A program made the position numbers and the translations under genes. Shown one piece after another: positions 58,564 through 64,000 of a DNA stretch of 64,000 nucleotides; position 1 is the stretch's first letter, and the number at the start of each line of letters is the position of its first letter. The notes under the pieces were generated by a model that saw only the letters and a list, made by a program, of their open reading frames with translations, did not search any database and was not told the origin of the DNA. Source of the stretch: Cocos nucifera (Eukaryota; Streptophyta; Magnoliopsida; Arecales; Arecaceae); contig QRFJ01003322.1 in the NCBI GenBank assembly GCA_006176705.1, positions 1 to 64,000 of the forward strand, written 5' to 3'.

Positions 58564-60170
58564 ATGCCTCCTAAGAAGGCTTCAATCCGACGATCAACCA
58601 TCTCCATGGTCAGATCTCATCCAGATCTGCCCACCCCTATTTCATCTCCTGCATCTCGAGCTCCACTAACTGCAATGGTTGATGCAGAGCAGTTCAATCT
58701 ACTGGTACAGTAGGTTCGCGATCTTACTGAAGCAGTGTAGACCATGCAGCAGCAGCTGCCCCAAGCATTGATTCAGCCAGAGCAGGCTTCTTTGGAACTC
58801 CAGGACCTAGTCTAGGGACAACTGACTTAGGCAAATTGGCTGGTAACCTTCGAAAAGGGGCAGTAGAGGATGGAGAGTCCTTGCTCTGATCATGACTCAA
58901 CCCTCGGGGGAATCCTACCCCCATTCAGTCAGAAGACTTTGGAGATCTACGACCGTAAGGATCTTCTAGACCAAAAACTATAAGAAATGAATCGGTGGAT
59001 TGAAGAACTCCACCATGCTCCCTCCTCCCATGATAACAACATCTGCACTGACCCTCCTTTCTTGTAGAAAATTATGCAGAAACTCATCCCATCAAACTTC
59101 AAGCTTCCCTAATTTGAGAGCTATGATGGGACTTCCAATCTAGTCGATTATCTGAAGGCCTTCCGAATAATGATGCTACTCCATGGCATGCCAGACACCA
59201 TTTTGTGCTGAGCTTTTCCATCCACTTTAAAGAGAGCAGCCAGAAATTGGTACTCGACCCTTAGGTCGGGTACCATCTTTTTCTTCGATCAAATGAGCCA
59301 CCAGTTCATAGCTCATTTTGTCAGCAGTCGGCACCTCCGTCGAGATTTGGACTCCCTCATTAATATCAAGTAGAAGAAAGGAGAGTCCATCCAGGCCTAT
59401 GTCATCCAGTTTAATGTTGTTATGATGGAGGTCCGTAATTTGGACCAGTCTATCGCTATGGCCGCACTGAAGGATGGCCTTCAAAAAAATGATCTGCAGT
59501 TCTTCCTGGAGAAAAAATACCCCAAAGATTTTGCTGATATGCTAGCTCGGGCTGAAGGTTACGCCTGAGTAGAAGAGGCCTTTAAGGCCAAGGATAGTGA
59601 AGCCACCGGAGAGCGACGGGCGAGAGAATCAAGTATGCCCGCAGTTGAAGGAAAGTCGAGTGAAGCTCGGCCACACTCCAGAACTCCCTCCGAGCACAAG
59701 CGAGTCCAAACTCCTCAAGCTTAGAGATAGAGAAGCCCTGATAGAAGGGCATGGTAGGGCTCCCCCCTCATAAGATTTCACAACTATGCTCCCCTCAATG
59801 CTCCAAAAATTTAGGTGCTAATGAAAATCAGGAAGTAGTTGCCAAGGTCGGAAAGGATGTACGCTCATCCTGGCAAGCGCAATTCTAACAAGTTTTGCCT
59901 CTATCATCGTGACCATGATCACGATACTGAAGAATACATTCAACTCCAAGATGAGATTAAGGAGCTCGTCAAGCAGGGCAAGCTTGGCTGATTCCTATAA
60001 CATTGGCTTGATGGATGGGAGGATCGGTCGAGGGACCCCCACCCTTAGAACTACCAAGGAGGGAGGAGCAACAAGGAGATCGACCCCTGCTTGGCATCAT
60101 CAACATCATCTTTGGGAGACTTCGATGAGGGGAGACTAGCAGACTGATGAAGCTCATGAAGAGGTGAAGG
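58564..60170 (+). pseudogene. T gag (Tat lineage)
   Basis: Starts MPPKKASIRRSTISM at 58564. In-frame stops at codons 50 (TAG 58711-58713) and 59 (TAG 58738-58740), both at Gln-like positions. The core contains FESYDGTSNLVDYLKAFR (about 59110-59165), ARNWYSTL, QFIAHFVSSRHLRR, and KKGESIQAYVIQFN. A conserved FCLYHRDHDHDTEEYIQLQDEIKELVKQG motif (about 59895-59985) marks the C-terminal zinc-knuckle-like part of Tat Gag. Frame changes near 59230-59340 and after 59990. Confidence 0.85.
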
Positions 60171-60842
60171 ATTGAAGAGCCCATCACTTTCACCAACAAT
60201 GATGCCCAAGGGATCCAATTCTCGCATAACGATACAGTTATAATCTCTTTAAACATTGCTGGCTATGATGTATGCCACATTCTGGTAGATAATGAAAGCT
60301 CTATCAATTTTTTATTTTATAATGCTTTCTCTAAAATATCTATATCTAATAACCATCTAGAACCTATGAACTCTCTACTAGTGGGTTGCACTGGCGATGC
60401 TGTGCCAGTCGAAGGAATAATAATGCTATCTGTGGCTGTTGGGCAATACCCGAAATAGGCCAGGGCACAAATCGACTTTTTGGTAGTAAAGGCCCCGTCT
60501 GCCTACAATGCCATTCTTGGCCAACCTAGTCTGAATGCACTTCGAACCATGGTATCAACCTATTACTTGAAAATAAAGTTTCCAATAGGCAACAAAATAG
60601 GAAAGATCAAGGGAGATCAAGCTTTGCCCAGACATTGCTACTTCATCACCTCACAAAAAGGAAGCCAACCCGACCCTTGCCCGATTAATGGGCTAGATGT
60701 CTGCGATGATCTTACTAAGAAGCAGGGTGAGCCCATGGAGGATCTTATGACCATCCCTCTGGATGATGGAAGTTTGGAGCATATGGTGCAGATCAGCTCC
60801 AACTTGGAAGATGAAGTCCGAGAGCAACTCATTGCCTTCTTA
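60171..60842 (+). pseudogene. T protease region
   Basis: Runs from ISFTxxD-like sequence (about 60185) through the active-site region at about 60285-60305 (VDNxSS) to an open stretch 60480-60842 with VKAPSAYNAILGQPSLNALR and STYYLKIKFP, typical of Tat retropepsins, then a linker DQALPRHCYF... leading to RT. TGA at 60843-60845 replaces the Trp of the xKNADVFAW motif. Confidence 0.83.
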
Positions 60843-61654
60843 TGAAAGAATGCTGACGTCTTCGCCTGGGTCCCAGTAGACATGCTAGGAATTGATGCTG
60901 AAGTCATGGAACATCGGTTGGCTGTCGATCCTAAGTATAGGCCCGTGAAAGAGAAAATTTGGGGCCATGCACCAAAAAGACAAAAGGCAATAGCGGAGGA
61001 AGTGGATAAGCTCCTCAAAGTCGGATTCATCTGAGAAGTCCACTACCCATGTTGGATCTCTAATGTGGTCCTAATCAGGAAGGCCAACGATAAGTGGAGA
61101 ATGTGTATCGACTTCAAGAAGCTAAACAAGACCTGCCTAAAAGACAGCTATCCCCTATCAAGAATTGATTAGTTGGTAGACACAACCTCGGGCCACTAGC
61201 TCCTCACCTTTATGAATGCCTTCTCTGGCTACAATCAAATCTGGATGGCATCAAAAGATGAGGAGAAAACTACTTTTATTACTGATCGTGGTCTTTATTG
61301 TTATGGGATCATGCCCTTTGGGCTTAAAAATGCAGGAACAACCTATCAATCCTGATCAATAAGATCTTCAAGTAGCAGATCGACCGCAATATGAAAGTTT
61401 ATGTGGACGATATGCTTGTCAAGAGTCGAACCTCATCCAATCACATTGTCGACCTTGAAGAAACTTTTAACGCTCTTCGAAGATATAAGATGAAGCTGAA
61501 CCCGACTAAATGCACCTTCGGAGTGATCTCAACAAAATTCTTGGGGTTCATGATCTCAAGGAGGGGGATCGAAGCTAATCAGGAGAAGATCTGGGCCATC
61601 CAAGAGATGACCACCTCAAAATTGATAAAGAAAGTCTAGTGCCTGATCGAAAAG
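60843..61654 (+). pseudogene. T reverse transcriptase
   Basis: NADVFAW, HRLAVDPKYRPVKEK, KWRMCIDFKKLNK (about 61090-61125), then TFMNAFSGYNQI at 61209-61244, where the first catalytic Asp of the usual MDAFSGY is Asn (AAT 61215-61217), and YVDD at 61400-61411 intact. TGA at 61032-61034 is at an Arg position. One shift around 61340-61390. RT converts element RNA to DNA; this copy is inactive. Confidence 0.87.
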
Positions 61655-62293
61655 GTGGCATCTTTAAACTGCTTTATTTCAAAGTCGGTCGAGCGGTGTA
61701 TGCCCTTCTTCTGGATCCTCAAGCAATTAAAAAATTTCTGCTGGACAATAGAGTGCCAATGGGCATTCGAAGAACTCAAGAACTATCTCAGTTCGCCCCC
61801 ATTGTTGGTAAAGCCTGACCCTAGAGAAGAATTATTCTTATACCTGACGGTCTCTCCTGTAGCCCTGGTAGTGGTCCTTGTCAAGGAAGAGGCAAAAGTG
61901 CAATAGCTAATCTACTACATTAGCCAAGTCTTGAGAGATGCAGAGATCTGGTACACTAAATTGAAAAAATTGACTTACGCTCTTCTAATTTTAGTCAGGA
62001 GACTTTGGCCATATTTTCAGGGGCATACCATAACACTTCTTACTGATCAGCCCATCAAAGCAGTTCTTCATCGAATAGATGCTTCTGAAAGAATTATGAA
62101 GTGGGCTATTAAGCTGACAGAGTTCGACACCAACTATCAACCTTGGCTATCAATCAAGGCTGAGATACTGGCTGATTTTATAGTAGAGTGTATGATCCTG
62201 GATGATGCCGAACCCAAATGGAATGGTGCCAACATTCCGTGGTTGCAGTCGAGCTCCTTCGAAGAGAGGGTAGATCTTTCTAAAGGATTCTAG
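61655..62293 (+). pseudogene. T original RNase H domain
   Basis: Connection and RNase H: FSKSVER-like start, FEELKNYLSSPPLLVKP, LYLTVSPVALVVVLV (about 61838-61880), LRDAEIWYTKLKKLTYALLI, LLTDQPIK and KAEILADFIVE. The usual first catalytic Asp and the Glu of Gypsy RNase H are not present (VSP and KLKKL instead). Loss of these residues is known for Tat elements that carry a second RNase H. Confidence 0.8.
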
Positions 62294-62737
62294 GCCCTGT
62301 ATGTGGACTGCTCCTCTAATGCCTCGGATGTAGGTACTGGGCTAATCCTAGTCAATCTCGAGGGGGTCATTGCTGAATATGCACTACACTATGAGTTTCC
62401 TACAATAAACAACTGGGCAGAATATGAAGCTCTGATAGTGGGGCTCAAGATGGCTAAGGAACTAGAAGTCGATTGGCTTCAAGCCTACAGCGATTCGCAG
62501 CTAGTGGTGGAACAGGTCGATGGCAACTACGAAGCTCAGGAGGAAAATGTGATAAAGTATCTTGAAAGAATGAAGAGCCTGATCCCAGCCTTCAATGGCT
62601 TTGGCATCTGGCAGATTCCAAGGGCTAAGAATGCTAAGGCCGACCTCCTATCCAAGCTAGCCACACTCACCCCCAACAAACTTTCCGAAGAGGTATACTT
62701 TGAAGTGTTGAAATATCCGAGTACAGAGGAACCATAG
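62294..62737 (+). pseudogene. T second RNase H (archaeal-type, aRNH)
   Basis: Open stretch of 144 codons preceded by a TAG at a Trp position (62291-62293). The active-site set is complete: VDCSSN (Asp at codon 2 of the stretch from 62303), AEYEAL (Glu 40), YSDSQLV (Asp 64) and NAKADLLSKLA (Asp 114). This is the extra RNase H acquired by Tat-lineage Gypsy elements, placed between the first RNase H and integrase. It would cut RNA in RNA-DNA hybrids. Confidence 0.88.
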
Positions 62738-64000
62738 TCTACAATGCAGATCAACCATGAGCCTTGCTGGATCGATCCATTGATCGCTTATCTCAAAGAT
62801 GGGACACTCCTTTATGATTCGAAGGAAGCTTGGAAGCTGAGAAACCAAGCCTCCTGGTATATTTTGTATGAAGGTAAGCTATACAAGAGATCGTACTTCT
62901 TGCCACTTTTAAAATATCTCCGACCTTCTGAAGCCGACTTTGCACTATGGGAAGTACACAAAGAAATTTATGGGAGCCATCTAGGTGCCAGATCCCTATC
63001 TCACAAGCTACTTCGATAAGGATATTATTGGCCAACTAGTCATCATGATTATATTGAGTATGTTAAAAGATACGATCGTTGCCAAAGGAATGTGAGTATA
63101 CAAAGGCAGTCGGCCTCCGAGCATACCACACTAAGTGCACCTTGGCCATTTGCACAATGAAGGATGGATATACTCAGACCCTTTTGGATGGCATCCGAAC
63201 AATGAAAGTTTCTCTTAGTTGCGATCGACTACTTCACTAAATGGGTTGATGCCGAACTTCTAGCAAAAGTCACTGAAGCTAAAGTGTAGGACTTCATCTG
63301 CAAGTCAATTATTTGTAGATTTGGTCTGCCTCAGACCCTTATAATAGACAATGGGCGGCAGTTCGCTGCGGCAAAATTTGCGGAGTTCTGTGAAGACTTG
63401 AATATCTTCCATAACTTCACGTCAGTAGCTTATCCGCAAGCAAATAGTGAAGCAGAGGTGACCAATAGGATCCTATTGTAGGGTATCAACACAAGGCTTG
63501 AAAGAGTATGGAAGACTTGGATGGATGAACTCTACCATGTACTCTAGTTATACCGATCTATCCAAAGACCGCCAACTAGAGAAACACCATTTGCCTTGGC
63601 CTTTAGAATGGAGGTGATCATCTCCATCGAGCTCATGCTCCCATCAGCATGGGTCGTGGCCTTCAATGAGCAGCATAATTTTGAGGACCTCAAAGCTAAC
63701 CTCGATCTGTTGGAGAAAAAATGAGAAAAAGCCCAAGTTTGAATGGATGCTTACAGACAAAGGGTGGCCCAATACTACAACTTCAGAGTCATTGACAAAA
63801 TATTCAAAGTGGAGGACTTAGTGCTCCGGTGAGTAGCTATTTTTCATCCCCAGAACCAAGGAAAACTCATCCTAAATTGGAAAGGATCCTACGAAGTCAA
63901 GGAAGTCATCCGACCCAGGACATATTACCTGAAGGAGCTTGGAGGAGTCGATCTATCCCGACCGTAAAACTTGAAAAATCTATGGATGTATTATCAATGA
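62738..64000 (+). pseudogene. T integrase, ending at the window edge
   Basis: N-terminal zinc finger around HKEIYGSHLGARSL (62960-63000) and YDRCQ (about 63070), where the first Cys of the CxxC pair is Tyr. TAA at 63017-63019 stands at a Gln position in the LRxGYYWP motif. Catalytic Asp in AIDYFTKW (about 63226), Asp in IIDNGRQF (about 63343), Glu in SEAEVTNR (about 63454). C-terminal region with KVEDLVLR and WKGSYEV. The final stop TGA is 63998-64000. Four or more internal stops, at Gln, Arg and Trp codons. The 3' LTR is off-window. Confidence 0.87.

Noticed and set aside
1..64000. A host protein-coding gene or a new enzymatic system hidden between the repeats
   Set aside because: All frames above about 100 codons are retroelement proteins or shadows, and every interval is assigned to an element or to repeats; only leader and U3 motifs remain unexplained.

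Overview
This window is plant nuclear DNA made almost entirely of LTR retrotransposons nested inside one another. I find no host gene, tRNA or rRNA gene, CRISPR array or bacterial feature. The element types (Copia, Sirevirus-like Copia, Athila-like Gypsy, and a Tat Gypsy with two RNase H domains) point to a flowering plant with a repeat-rich genome. A palm or similar monocot is only a guess. One run of 378 Ns (29035-29412) marks an assembly gap.

I use these family names. A is a Copia family with LTRs of about 2.29 kb (TGTTAGATAT...TTCTTCA): copies A1-A4. B is a Copia family with LTRs of about 2.5 kb: B1 and B2. G is an Athila-like Gypsy family with a tRNA-Asp-type primer site: G1 (gag-protease seen) and G2 (gag only). 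S1 is a Sirevirus-like Copia. D is a 3.7-kb non-coding LTR element. T is a Tat-lineage Gypsy element.

Layout, left to right. An A4 LTR (1-1480) cuts the pol of A1 (minus strand, 1481-7876). A1 sits in the pol of B1 (minus, 7877-14044). B1 sits just after the protease of G1 (minus, 14045-19141). G1 sits exactly in the TATA box of the 5' LTR of S1 (plus, 19142-22034 and 53441-56509). S1 is also split by B2 (plus, 22035-53440). B2 carries three insertions: G2 (25987-40658, TSD AGATT) in its leader, the A3 solo LTR (42823-45114, TSD ATGTG) in integrase, and D (45725-49428, TSD GTATG/GTATA) in reverse transcriptase. G2 carries A2 (28274-35757, TSD ATAGT). Right of S1 come a degenerate tandem repeat (56510-57066), an LTR fragment, and the 5' LTR and full gag-pol region of T (about 57504-64000), whose pol stop codon is the last three bases of the window.

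Nearly all coding regions are dead. Stops sit mainly at conserved Trp, Gln and Arg(CGA) positions, as expected from deamination of methylated cytosine. The best-preserved coding stretches are the 454-codon gag-protease-integrase block of A2 and a 238-codon gag-derived frame in G2. The most unusual signals are in non-coding leaders. A module with a splice-donor-like AAGGTAAGT and a complementary ACTTACCTG recurs in Copia A, Copia B and Gypsy G elements, and family B leaders carry further conserved hairpins.
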